DNA from: Symbiobacteriaceae bacterium | GTDB taxonomy: Bacteria; Bacillota; Sulfobacillia; Symbiobacteriales; Symbiobacteriaceae | NCBI GenBank assembly: GCA_029239785.1 | Contig: JARBUG010000011.1 | Coordinates: 1-55,691, forward strand | Direction: 5' to 3' | DNA length: 55,691 nucleotides | In this document: positions 8,261 to 15,916 of the stretch, in pieces | Layout: each line of letters opens with the position of its first letter | Numbering within the stretch: position 1 is the stretch's first letter | Program-made: the position numbers and the translations under genes | The notes under the pieces: generated by a model | What the model saw: only the letters and a program-made list of their open reading frames with translations | Databases searched by the model: none | What the model was told of the DNA's origin: nothing

Positions 8261-9412
8261 TTATAGCTCTCCCGTGGCCTGGGCGAGCTTGGCCAGTTGG
8301 ACGGTCAGGTTGGCCGCTGCCTTAATGCGGGCGGCTTCGGCCTCGAGGGCGGCGGCCGAGGCAGCCTGGACTTCGAGGTAGGTGCCGAGGCCGGCTTCGT
8401 AGCGGAGCGTGGCGAGGCGCAGGGCTTCGCCCGTGGGCGCCAGGGCCTGTTCCCGGGCCGTCAGCTCGGCCAGGGCGCCCCGGGCGGCCTCCAGGGCCTG
8501 GCGCACTTCGGCCTTCGCCTGGATGACGGCCATTTCGTACTGGGTGGCCGCGATTTGCAGCTGGAGCGTGGCGGTGCCGCGGCTGGCGCCCGCCAGCAGC
8601 GCCTGCTGGCGCCGGGCGGTAATGTTCAGCTCGGCCTCGCGCAGGTCGGGCCGGGTGGTCAGGGCTTTGTCGACCAGGGCGCCCAGGTCGGTGGGCAGGG
8701 TTACGTCGGCGGCTTTGGGCAGCTCGCCCTCGGGCTGCACGCCCTCGGGCAGGGGCAGGCCGATGACCTGCTCCAGGCCGGAGCGGACCGCATCGCGCAT
8801 GGCGACGGCGCCGGCCACGGCGGCCTTCTGCCCCGTTGCCTGGGCCTCGGCCTGGAGCAGTTCGAAGCGGGCCACGGCGCCGGCCGCGTAGGAGGTGCGG
8901 ACCTGGGCCTCCTGGGTCAGGGCCCGGGCCAGGGCGGCTTCCTGGGCCGCGACCATGGCGTGCGCCTTCTGCCACTCCACGAAGGCCTGAATCGTGCCGA
9001 GCCGCACCTGCTGCTGGGCCTCAAAGTACTGAATCAGGGCCTGCTCGAAGGCGATTTGAGCCTGGCGCGTCGCCACCGCCGGGTCGATGGTCACGCTCGG
9101 CAGGGTGATGCCGTACTGCATCTGGGCATAGAGCGCTGCGGCCGGGGCGATGGCCTGGGCCTGGGCCGGGGCGGTGGCCCAGGTATTCCGGGCTGCGGCC
9201 ACCTGGTACTCGGCCATGCGGAGGCCGGGGTTGTTCGCTTCGGCCAGGGCCAGGGCATCTGCCAGGGTCAGGAGCGGGACTTCAGTCTTGACCGAATCGG
9301 CGGGGGTGGTGGCCACGGGGGCGGGCATCTCCGCAGCCGTCGCACTGAGCGGCGGGAGCAGCAGCGTGGCCACCAGGGCTGCCGCTGCCAGGGTCGGGCG
9401 TTTTGGCGCCAT
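8261..9412 (-). CDS. TolC-like outer-membrane-efflux family protein, short
   Basis: A 383-residue exported protein with a signal peptide (about residues 1-28, ending SATAA) and two OEP repeats, each opening with a motif such as NPGLRMAE or RPDLREAE. Long Ala/Gln/Glu-rich helices dominate. Family members are usually 420-490 residues; here the parts that normally form beta-strands are very short in both halves, so the barrel appears reduced or absent. The ATG at 9412 is preferred over a GTG at 9424, because GAGGTG lies 9 nt upstream of the ATG. First gene of the efflux operon. In a one-membrane cell it may form only a coiled-coil conduit across the wall; that is inference. Confidence 0.82.
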   Translation of the reverse strand: MAPKRPTLAAAALVATLLLPPLSATAAEMPAPVATTPADSVKTEVPLLTLADALALAEANNPGLRMAEYQVAAARNTWATAPAQAQAIAPAAALYAQMQYGITLPSVTIDPAVATRQAQIAFEQALIQYFEAQQQVRLGTIQAFVEWQKAHAMVAAQEAALARALTQEAQVRTSYAAGAVARFELLQAEAQATGQKAAVAGAVAMRDAVRSGLEQVIGLPLPEGVQPEGELPKAADVTLPTDLGALVDKALTTRPDLREAELNITARRQQALLAGASRGTATLQLQIAATQYEMAVIQAKAEVRQALEAARGALAELTAREQALAPTGEALRLATLRYEAGLGTYLEVQAASAAALEAEAARIKAAANLTVQLAKLAQATGEL

Positions 9413-9458
9413 TTTCAGCAACACCTCACAACACGCAATAGCCGCCCTCGCGAGCGGC

Positions 9459-9476
9459 TGAGTGAGTCCTCACTCA
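9459..9476. promoter_or_regulatory. TetR-type operator
   Basis: TGAGTGAGTCCTCACTCA is a perfect 8-2-8 inverted repeat. It lies 2 nt past the predicted -10 element of the efflux promoter, where bound repressor would block initiation. The TetR encoded in the same operon is the obvious ligand. Confidence 0.75.
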
Positions 9477-9478
9477 TT

Positions 9479-9507
9479 GATATAGGGATAATTTGGCGTG
9501 ATGTCAA
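9479..9507 (-). promoter_or_regulatory. Sigma-A promoter of the efflux operon
   Basis: On the minus strand, TTGACA (9502-9507) is followed after exactly 17 nt by TATATC (9479-9484). The operator palindrome begins at once downstream, and the TolC-like gene starts about 65 nt further on. Confidence 0.75.
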
Positions 9508-9595
9508 TCACCTGTTTGCCAATAACCAACGTTGAAAATTCCCGCCCCCTCATCTACGATGGACTTTGTCTAGAGAGAGAAAGGAGGTCGTGCCC

Positions 9596-10396
9596 ATGCG
9601 GGTCGATTATCATACACACCATTACCGATGCGGCCACGCCCGGGGCCAAATGGCCGAGTATGTGGAGGCCGCCATCGCCCGGGGCCTGGACGAAATCGGC
9701 CTGAGCGACCACGGCCCGGTTTATCACCTGGGGCCCAACCCCCATGCGGCGCCCCGTACAGCCATGTCGCAGCACGAACTGCCCAACTACATCAATGAGA
9801 TGATCGCGGTTCGCGACCGCTACGCTGGCCGCATTACCGTAAAGCTTGGCGTTGAGTCGGACGCCGTGTCCGGCTGGGGCGACCACTTCCGCCGCCTGTG
9901 GCGCCAGTACCCGCTGGATTACGTCATCGGGTCTGTCCACTGGCTGGGCGAGTGGTCGATTTTCTCGCAGCGGCGGCCGGCGGGGCGGACCGTGGACTCG
10001 CTCTACGAAGAGTACCTCCACGCCACTCAGGAAGCCGCCCGGAGCGGCGCGTACGACATCATCGGCCATGTGGACTGCATCAAAACGGTCGGCCACTTGC
10101 CCGACCGAACGATCACGGCGCTGCTTGACGAGACGGTGCAGGTGCTCGCCGAGACCGGTGTCGCCGTTGAGGTGAACACCTCGGGCTGGCGCAAGTCGAT
10201 TTGCGAGTGCTACCCCCGGACGGAGTTGCTGGAGCGGTGCCACCACTGGGGCGTGCCCGTTACGCTGGGCTCCGACGCCCACGAGCCCGAGCACGTGGGC
10301 TGGCAGTTTGACGACGCGGTCGCCCTGCTCAAGGAGATCGGCTACCGTGAAATCACCACGTTCGTCCAGCGAAAGCGCCGCATGATGCCTCTGTGA
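9596..10396 (+). CDS. hisJ: Histidinol-phosphatase, PHP family (HisJ/HisK type)
   Basis: A 266-residue cytoplasmic PHP-domain phosphoesterase, expected to hydrolyse L-histidinol phosphate to histidinol in histidine synthesis. Metal-binding motifs are visible: DYHTHH at residues 3-8, DHGPVYH after about residue 43, GVESD near 85, GSVHW near 113, GHVDCIK near 158 and LGSDAHEPEHVG near 222. AAAGGAGGT lies 8 nt before the ATG at 9596, so the longer TTG start at 9566 is rejected. It is monocistronic and diverges from the efflux operon; no other his genes are in the window. Confidence 0.88.
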   Translation: MRVDYHTHHYRCGHARGQMAEYVEAAIARGLDEIGLSDHGPVYHLGPNPHAAPRTAMSQHELPNYINEMIAVRDRYAGRITVKLGVESDAVSGWGDHFRRLWRQYPLDYVIGSVHWLGEWSIFSQRRPAGRTVDSLYEEYLHATQEAARSGAYDIIGHVDCIKTVGHLPDRTITALLDETVQVLAETGVAVEVNTSGWRKSICECYPRTELLERCHHWGVPVTLGSDAHEPEHVGWQFDDAVALLKEIGYREITTFVQRKRRMMPL

Positions 10397-10402
10397 CACA
10401 TG

Positions 10403-10440
10403 AAAAAACGGCGTCCCCACCCGCGAGGGCAGGGACGCCG
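10403..10440 (-). terminator. Rho-independent terminator of the bactofilin-like gene
   Basis: CGGCGTCCC (10409-10417) pairs with GGGACGCCG (10432-10440); read on the minus strand the stem is followed by six T residues (A6 at 10403-10408 on the plus strand). It may also limit read-through from hisJ on the plus strand, although no T-tract is present that way. Confidence 0.85.
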
Positions 10441-10457
10441 GTTCTACATGGAGCGGG

Positions 10458-11588
10458 TTACGCCGCAGTCCGCCGGCTGTACATCAGCCAGAGCGCCCCA
10501 CCCAGGCCGTACACGACCGAGACGAAGCCGAAGATCCAGCCGATACCGGGCAGCTCAACCACCAGCGTGGTCAGCACGGCGCCTACCAGGAAGAGCACCG
10601 GCCAGCTCCAGTTCTGCATCGCCGGGAGGTAGTCGCCCAACAGCTTGCCCACGGCCCAGGCCACCAGCACCTGGCCGAAGTAGAGCAGAACCGGGAAGGC
10701 CAGCATGCCCATGAGGCTGAACGGAATGCCGACCACGGTCAGCAGCAGGATGACCAGCGAAATGGGAATGGCGATCAGCGCCACGAGGCCGGTCACGGGC
10801 AGCTGCCAGGGCTTCTCCAGCACCAGCTGCGGGAAGTTGCGGCGCAGGGTCGGGAAGAGGGCGAGCAGAATCAGGCCGAAGCCCAGGAAGCTGACGAAGC
10901 TGATCGCCTTCCACCACTTGCCAGCCCAGAACGACGTGCTGTGTTCCCATTCGACACGGCCGTAGGTGAAGGTCACCTGGCCGGTCTTGGCATCAGGGGC
11001 GATGAAGGCTTCTTCGTCGCTGGTGTACTCCACGGGGCCGTCAATGGTGGCACCGGACTCGATGCGCATGTCGTTCACATAAGCCCGCAGTTCCTTGGCG
11101 ACCTTGCCGCGCACCCACAGGGAGTCGGCGCCAACCGCCACACCGCGGCCCACGGTGCCGTGCAGGTACACCTTATCGCCGGCAGCCAGCACGCTGTGTC
11201 CGACGGTGGCGCCCTGGTCAAAGACAACCTGGGAGCCTGCAGCCGCCAGGCTGCCGCCAACCCGGTTGGTCACGAAGACGTCGCTGCCGGCGCCGTACAC
11301 CGAGCCGCTCACGGGGCCGTTGACCTCCACGTGGCTCGCCGCTGTCACCAGGTTGCCGTTGATGGCGCCGGTGACAATCACCGTGTCGCCGAAGGCGAAG
11401 ACATCGCCATTGACGGTCCCTTCGATTCTCAGGACGTTGCCGACCATCAGCACATCATCATCGATCACTTCATCTTTGGCGATGGTTTCACGGGACAGGC
11501 CTTCACGCAGGTCAAGGGCCGAAGCGGCGGGCACCACCGCAAAGATCATCATCAGAACCGCAACGAACCCAACCAAAAGCTTACGCAT
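10458..11588 (-). CDS. Exported bactofilin-like (polymer-forming) membrane protein
   Basis: A 376-residue protein with an N-terminal signal peptide (about residues 1-25). A right-handed beta-helix made of short repeats of the type GxVxGxVxxxGxxVxV covers about residues 40-180, as in bactofilin/polymer-forming proteins. The C-terminal part (about residues 225-370) has four membrane helices. Bactofilins are usually cytoplasmic, so the signal peptide and helices suggest the polymer-like domain faces outward. The start overlaps the end of the anti-sigma gene by 8 nt, so it is the third gene of an ECF sigma operon and probably belongs to an envelope-stress response. Confidence 0.8.
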   Translation of the reverse strand: MRKLLVGFVAVLMMIFAVVPAASALDLREGLSRETIAKDEVIDDDVLMVGNVLRIEGTVNGDVFAFGDTVIVTGAINGNLVTAASHVEVNGPVSGSVYGAGSDVFVTNRVGGSLAAAGSQVVFDQGATVGHSVLAAGDKVYLHGTVGRGVAVGADSLWVRGKVAKELRAYVNDMRIESGATIDGPVEYTSDEEAFIAPDAKTGQVTFTYGRVEWEHSTSFWAGKWWKAISFVSFLGFGLILLALFPTLRRNFPQLVLEKPWQLPVTGLVALIAIPISLVILLLTVVGIPFSLMGMLAFPVLLYFGQVLVAWAVGKLLGDYLPAMQNWSWPVLFLVGAVLTTLVVELPGIGWIFGFVSVVYGLGGALWLMYSRRTAA

Positions 11589-12099
11589 TAGATTCTTCCT
11601 CCTTCTTCATACGGGACCGCCAGAACCAGATGGCACCGGCCAGCAGCAACACGGGCCAGATTGTACGGAGCAGGCCACCCTGCCCCAGGTAAGCGCTAAG
11701 TTTCCATAGAGCGGGAATCAGTTCACGCATGGCACCGACCGTAAAGCCGACGGGACCGGTCGGTTCGACCGAACGGGTCAGCAGGCCGCTGACCAGGGAG
11801 AGCCCAAAGGACGCCACCAGCAGCATCGGGGCGACAATCGCCCACACGGCGGGGTCACGGTACCAGGGCCGGAGCTTCGCCATAACCGGGGCTGTCAGGT
11901 CGAACGAAGCGACCCATTCGGCCTCCGCCTCATCGAGCCCGAGGGCGAACGAGAGCGAGTCATCGTCGGCGGTCATTTGCACGAGCAGTGCGGTGCACGC
12001 CTCGCAGTGGGTCAGGTGCTCGGTCACCGTCTCCCGCTCCATCAGGTCGACTTCATCGGCCAAAAACCGCTGCATCAGATCCGGTTGAATGTGCCTCAT
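11581..12099 (-). CDS. Anti-sigma factor with zinc-finger (ZAS) domain
   Basis: A 172-residue membrane protein. The N-terminal cytoplasmic domain carries the HxxxCxxC zinc motif (HLTHCEAC, about residues 28-35) that binds ECF sigma factors. Two hydrophobic helices follow (about residues 90-112 and 145-163). Its ATG overlaps the sigma gene stop (ATGA), so the pair is co-translated. Regulated proteolysis or a conformational signal would release the sigma factor; the signal is unknown. Confidence 0.88.
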   Translation of the reverse strand: MRHIQPDLMQRFLADEVDLMERETVTEHLTHCEACTALLVQMTADDDSLSFALGLDEAEAEWVASFDLTAPVMAKLRPWYRDPAVWAIVAPMLLVASFGLSLVSGLLTRSVEPTGPVGFTVGAMRELIPALWKLSAYLGQGGLLRTIWPVLLLAGAIWFWRSRMKKEEESNA

Positions 12100-12650
12100 C
12101 CTGTTCCCACCTCCGTTGCCGCCAGCAGTTTTCGTAGTTGTTGTTTGGCCCGGTGCAGCAGCGTTCCCACCGTGCCTACGGGCACGCCCGTTTGTCGGGC
12201 GATTTCCTGGTAACTGAGCTCCTGGAAGTAGTACGCCACCACCACTTGCCGGTAGGAGAGGGGGAGTTGGGCGACTGCAGTGCGCACACGCTCCCGGTCC
12301 TCCGCCAGATCCACGATGGACGGGACCCCGTCCGCCGGGTCACTGACGTTCTCCAGCACATCGTCGGCCGCGGGCACCACCTGGTACTTTTTGGTCCGGC
12401 GCAGGAAGTTGATGCATTCGTTGGTGGCGATTTTGTAAAGCCAGGGGCGGAAGGGCTGGTCCGGGTCGTAGTGGTCCAGGTGCCGGTACGCCTGAATGAA
12501 CGCTTGCTGCGCCACGTCGGCGGCGTCTTCCCGGTTGCCTGTCATGCGCAGGCACAGGGCAAGCACCTGGGCCTGGTACTGGCCGACCAGCGTGGCGTAG
12601 GCGTTGCTGTCGCCAGCCAGGCATCGGCTGATCGCTTCCCGTTCGTCCAA
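12096..12650 (-). CDS. ECF RNA polymerase sigma factor (SigW-like)
   Basis: A 184-residue group 4 sigma factor. Region 2 (about residues 20-90) includes DAADVAQQAFIQAYRHLDHY and the PWLYKIATNECINFLRR segment. Region 4 (about residues 125-180) includes LPLSYRQVVVAYYFQELSYQ and the GVPVGTVGTLLHRAKQQLR helix-turn-helix. The start is a TTG at 12650: AAAGGAGG lies 8 nt upstream. It is first in an operon with its anti-sigma factor and a bactofilin-like protein. An ECF-type promoter just upstream suggests autoregulation. Confidence 0.93.
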   Translation of the reverse strand: MDEREAISRCLAGDSNAYATLVGQYQAQVLALCLRMTGNREDAADVAQQAFIQAYRHLDHYDPDQPFRPWLYKIATNECINFLRRTKKYQVVPAADDVLENVSDPADGVPSIVDLAEDRERVRTAVAQLPLSYRQVVVAYYFQELSYQEIARQTGVPVGTVGTLLHRAKQQLRKLLAATEVGTG

Positions 12651-12676
12651 CCTTCTCGCCTCCTTTCAGTGGGTAT

Positions 12677-12703
12677 TACGCGCAGACTTCGCGGTTTCTT
12701 TCA
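12677..12703 (-). promoter_or_regulatory. Candidate ECF-type autoregulatory promoter
   Basis: On the minus strand TGAAAG (12698-12703) and CGTA (12677-12680) are 17 nt apart, close to the SigW-group pattern TGAAAC-N16-CGTA. It directly precedes the sigma gene and its ribosome binding site. The leader would be very short. Confidence 0.4.
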
Positions 12704-12747
12704 CTTCCCCCTATGATTTTTTTCGTTGCGGAGATAAAATCGCATCT

Positions 12748-13635
12748 ATGAATAATAAGTACAGTGGTGCTGCGGTCGGGGCCGCCCTTGTGGCGCTCTC
12801 CGCCCTGGGGTATTCGACGAACCCGATTTTCGGTAAGATGGCCTACAGTGCCGGCGCCAACGCTGTCTCGCTGCTGGCCATTCGGTTTACGATGGCGGCC
12901 ATCGGGATGTGGGTCTTGCTCGCTGCGCGCGGTGAAGCCGGGGCGCTTGATAAGCAGAAGCGGTGGCAGCTGTTGGCCCTGGGCGCCCTGGGCCAGGCCA
13001 CGGTGTCGTTGCTTTACTTCGTCGCGCTGGAGCATATTGGGGCAAGCCTGGCGACGGGCATTTTCTACACCTACCCGGCCTTTGTGGCCGTGGCGGGCCT
13101 GTTCCGGGGCGAGGGGCTGTCGCGCCTGGGGGCGGCGGGCCTGTTGCTTACCGTGGCCGGCACCTGGTTGCTGCTGAGCAACGACCTGGGCGGCTTCACC
13201 TGGGGCGGCGCTGCGCTGATTTTGTGCGCGTCGCTGCTTTACACGTTGTACATTCTGGTGAGCAACGCCTGGACGCGGGGAACGCCGCCCACCGTTTCAG
13301 CGACTTACGTCACGACCGGGGCGGCGCTGGTCTATCTGCTGATTGCGGCGGTCACGCAGCCGCCGTTGCCGGGCGCCGGGGCCTACCTGGCCGGGGCCGG
13401 GCTGGCGCTCTGCTCCACGATTCTGGCCATGATCACGTTCTTCGCCGGGCTGCCTCGGGTGGGTTCGACCCGGGCGGCCATTATCAGCACGCTGGAGCCG
13501 GTGTTTACGGCCCTTCTGGCGGTTGTGGCGCTGCACGAGCACCTCGGCGTACTGCAGACGCTGGGCACCGCCCTGGTGGTAGCGGGGGCCGTTGCGGCAC
13601 AGCAGAAGGAACCCGCTGCCGAAACCGCCGACTGA
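12748..13635 (+). CDS. EamA/DMT-family transporter
   Basis: A 295-residue inner-membrane protein of the drug/metabolite transporter superfamily with ten predicted helices in two EamA halves (about residues 8-140 and 150-285). The family exports or imports small metabolites; the substrate is not predictable. The ATG at 12748 begins the first helix region; a longer frame starting at 12604 would overlap the divergent sigma promoter. It is monocistronic and ends at a terminator. Confidence 0.88.
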   Translation: MNNKYSGAAVGAALVALSALGYSTNPIFGKMAYSAGANAVSLLAIRFTMAAIGMWVLLAARGEAGALDKQKRWQLLALGALGQATVSLLYFVALEHIGASLATGIFYTYPAFVAVAGLFRGEGLSRLGAAGLLLTVAGTWLLLSNDLGGFTWGGAALILCASLLYTLYILVSNAWTRGTPPTVSATYVTTGAALVYLLIAAVTQPPLPGAGAYLAGAGLALCSTILAMITFFAGLPRVGSTRAAIISTLEPVFTALLAVVALHEHLGVLQTLGTALVVAGAVAAQQKEPAAETAD

Positions 13636-13639
13636 AACA

Positions 13640-13671
13640 AAAACGCCACCTGCACGAGGTGGCGTTTTGTT
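13640..13671. terminator. Bidirectional terminator between DMT transporter and CheX
   Basis: AACGCCACCT (13642-13651) pairs with AGGTGGCGTT (13657-13666), flanked by A5 on the left and T4 on the right, so it can stop transcription from both converging genes. Confidence 0.88.
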
Positions 13672-13674
13672 GTT

Positions 13675-14145
13675 TCAGGCTGGCAACACGTCCACGGCAA
13701 CGTGAATGTTCAAGTCCCCGTGCTTGGTCGACAGCGGTATGATGAACCGCGGCAGGCCCAGGGTAGAAATGCGCGATCGCCGGCCGATCATGATCGTTGG
13801 CGGCGTAATGTCGCAGTTAGTAATGCCTGCGTGCTCCAGTTCAATCAGGGCGCCGCCGGCGATCAGGTTGCCCAGTTCGGCGATGGCGCTGAACCCCATT
13901 TCGGTCAGCTCTTTTTGCGGTTCGCCCACCATGGTGCTGGCGAGGTCACGCGCAGTGACCGCAGGCATGCCAACCAGGACCATCCCCCGCACCCGGCCGA
14001 CAATGGCTACGTAAACCGTGACTTCGTCGGAAACCTGGTCAGACGGGTCCATGTGCAAACCAAGACGGCGAACAGGGGCATTGGTTTCACGTGTGAGGGA
14101 GTTGGTTGCCCCGTTCAGAAAGGCGTTCAGGACTTCTGCTTTCAT
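13675..14145 (-). CDS. cheX: CheX-like chemotaxis phosphatase
   Basis: A 156-residue protein of the CheC/CheX/FliY family. The phosphatase signature E-x2-N is visible as ELGN at the start of the long helix (segment AIAELGNLIAGGALIE, about residues 87-102). A single such motif fits CheX rather than CheC. It would dephosphorylate CheY-P in the cytoplasm. No chemotaxis genes are adjacent, so it is an isolated copy that may serve another response regulator. Confidence 0.82.
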   Translation of the reverse strand: MKAEVLNAFLNGATNSLTRETNAPVRRLGLHMDPSDQVSDEVTVYVAIVGRVRGMVLVGMPAVTARDLASTMVGEPQKELTEMGFSAIAELGNLIAGGALIELEHAGITNCDITPPTIMIGRRSRISTLGLPRFIIPLSTKHGDLNIHVAVDVLPA

Positions 14146-14275
14146 ATATGATCGTGACCGCCTTATCTAAAAGGTAATGTCTCTAGTGATTCGCAACGCG
14201 CCGGAAAAATCCTTGTCTGCCGAACCAGCCACATCTTTCGGTCGTCTAAAGACGCGTGGAGGGATACAGACAGCC

Positions 14276-15046
14276 ATGCGAGCCATTTATGCCTTCGTGA
14301 GTCAGGGGTTCCGGCAGCAGGCCGCTTACAAGGTGGAAGGCTGGCTGGGCATCTTCTCAAGCCTGATCTGGTTTGTCATTTACATAGGCATCTGGTCGGC
14401 GCTGCTGCAGGGTGACCCCGAAGCCCTCCAGCGGCAGATGATGTACATCATCGCCGGCCAGTTCCTCGGTGAACTCAACTTCCTGCCCACCTGGGAAGTG
14501 GGCGCCAAGTTCCGCCAGGGCGATGTGGGTCTGGAACTGATCAAGCCCGTCGCACTGCCCGTGCGCATTCTGGCCGACTTCTTCGGCCGGTCGCTCTTCC
14601 GCCTGCTCCGGTCCACACCGGTCTACATCATCATCTGGATCGCACTCGGGCTGCCGGCGCCGGGTCTCGGGCGCCTTGGCCTCTTTGTGCTGACCGGTCT
14701 GACCGGCTGGGTCATCATCGCCACGCTCACGCTGTCGTTGACGCTCATCGCGCTCTGGACAGTACAGTTTGACGAAGCGGAGCAGCTGTTCGGCATCGGC
14801 ATGAGCCTGTTTTCTGGCTCCCTGATTCCGCTCTACTATCTGCCGGTTTGGGTTGGCAACGTGGCCAAATTCCTGCCGTTTGCGGGCATCTTCTTTGTGC
14901 CTTCGGCGGTGCTGGCGGGTACACTGGGCGGGGCGGCCCTGCTAGAGGCCATGCTTCTGCAGATATTGTGGGCCGGCGTGGGCCTTGGCATTCTGACCAG
15001 TATGTGGCGGGCCGGCAGCACGAAGCTGGTCATGCAGGGAGGCTAG
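14276..15046 (+). CDS. ABC-2 type transporter permease
   Basis: About 256 residues with six predicted membrane helices, in the family of permeases that pair as heterodimers with an ABC ATPase. The start is uncertain: the ATG at 14276 has GGAGGG 12 nt upstream and gives the normal family length, beginning just before helix one. An ATG at 14177 would add 33 hydrophilic residues but lacks a good ribosome binding site. It is followed after 3 nt by a second, related permease. No ATPase gene is adjacent. Substrate unknown. Confidence 0.8.
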   Translation: MRAIYAFVSQGFRQQAAYKVEGWLGIFSSLIWFVIYIGIWSALLQGDPEALQRQMMYIIAGQFLGELNFLPTWEVGAKFRQGDVGLELIKPVALPVRILADFFGRSLFRLLRSTPVYIIIWIALGLPAPGLGRLGLFVLTGLTGWVIIATLTLSLTLIALWTVQFDEAEQLFGIGMSLFSGSLIPLYYLPVWVGNVAKFLPFAGIFFVPSAVLAGTLGGAALLEAMLLQILWAGVGLGILTSMWRAGSTKLVMQGG

Positions 15047-15049
15047 GTC

Positions 15050-15847
15050 ATGCACGATTTTCGGTGTTGGTGGCGCATGGCCCGGGCCCAGGCCCGCTCC
15101 CAGATGCAGTACCGCTTTAACTTCGCGGCCATGATCATATCCATGGTGCTTACCTATGGCGGCCAATTCGTCAACCTGTTTTGGGTCACCGAGCGGTTCA
15201 AGACCATCGGGGGCTGGCGGCTGGAGGAGGTCGTGCTGCTTTACTCCATGGCGATTCTGGCCTGGGGCGTGGCGGTCAGCTTCTTCTTCAACCTGCAGGG
15301 GTTTGAAGAGCAGATTCGCAGCGGCACCTTCGACCGGGCGCTGCTGCGGCCCATGAACCCGCTGCTTCATGTGCTGGGGAGCCAATCGCCCATTGGCGGC
15401 ATCGGGCAGTTCGTCTTCAGCATTGCAGCCTTCACCTTTGCGTTCAACGCCACCGGCCTGTCCCTGACGCCCGTAAAGCTGATTTACGTGGTGCTGACCG
15501 CCCTGGGCGGCGGCCTGATTCTTGGTGCCGCGATGATTAGTGTGGCGACGCTGGCCTTCTGGACGACGCGCACCTACACCTTCTACTGGTCGATCGTCTA
15601 CCCCGCCCGTCAGTTAGTTAACTATCCGGTCTCCATTTACCACCGGGCGCTCCAGTTGGTGCTGACCTTCGTCGTGCCGTTTGCCTTCATCAACTATTTC
15701 CCGGCCCACGTGCTGCTTGAGCGCACGTCCGAGCTCACCCTGCCGGCGCTGGCGTGGGGAACGCCCGTGGTGGGCGTGGTCATCATTACTGTGGTGTACG
15801 GGTTCTGGAAATGGGGCACGCGCTTTTACACGGGCACCGGCAGCTAA
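15050..15847 (+). CDS. ABC-2 type transporter permease (second subunit)
   Basis: A 265-residue membrane protein with six predicted helices. It has the family feature of a cytoplasmic segment carrying IRSGTFDRALLRPMNP after the second helix pair (about residues 88-105), mirrored in its partner as FRQGDVGLELIKPVALP. It probably forms a heterodimeric exporter core with the preceding gene. The ATPase must be encoded elsewhere. Confidence 0.82.
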   Translation: MHDFRCWWRMARAQARSQMQYRFNFAAMIISMVLTYGGQFVNLFWVTERFKTIGGWRLEEVVLLYSMAILAWGVAVSFFFNLQGFEEQIRSGTFDRALLRPMNPLLHVLGSQSPIGGIGQFVFSIAAFTFAFNATGLSLTPVKLIYVVLTALGGGLILGAAMISVATLAFWTTRTYTFYWSIVYPARQLVNYPVSIYHRALQLVLTFVVPFAFINYFPAHVLLERTSELTLPALAWGTPVVGVVIITVVYGFWKWGTRFYTGTGS

Positions 15848-15860
15848 TGGGAGAAACGAT

Positions 15861-15896
15861 GGACCGGGCAGGGTTTTGCACCTGCCCGGTCCTTTT
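15861..15896 (+). terminator. Rho-independent terminator
   Basis: GGACCGGGCAGG (15861-15872) pairs with CCTGCCCGGTCC (15881-15892) and is followed by TTTT. It ends the permease operon. Confidence 0.88.
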
Positions 15897-15916
15897 CGCG
15901 CCAACCCGGCCCCCGG

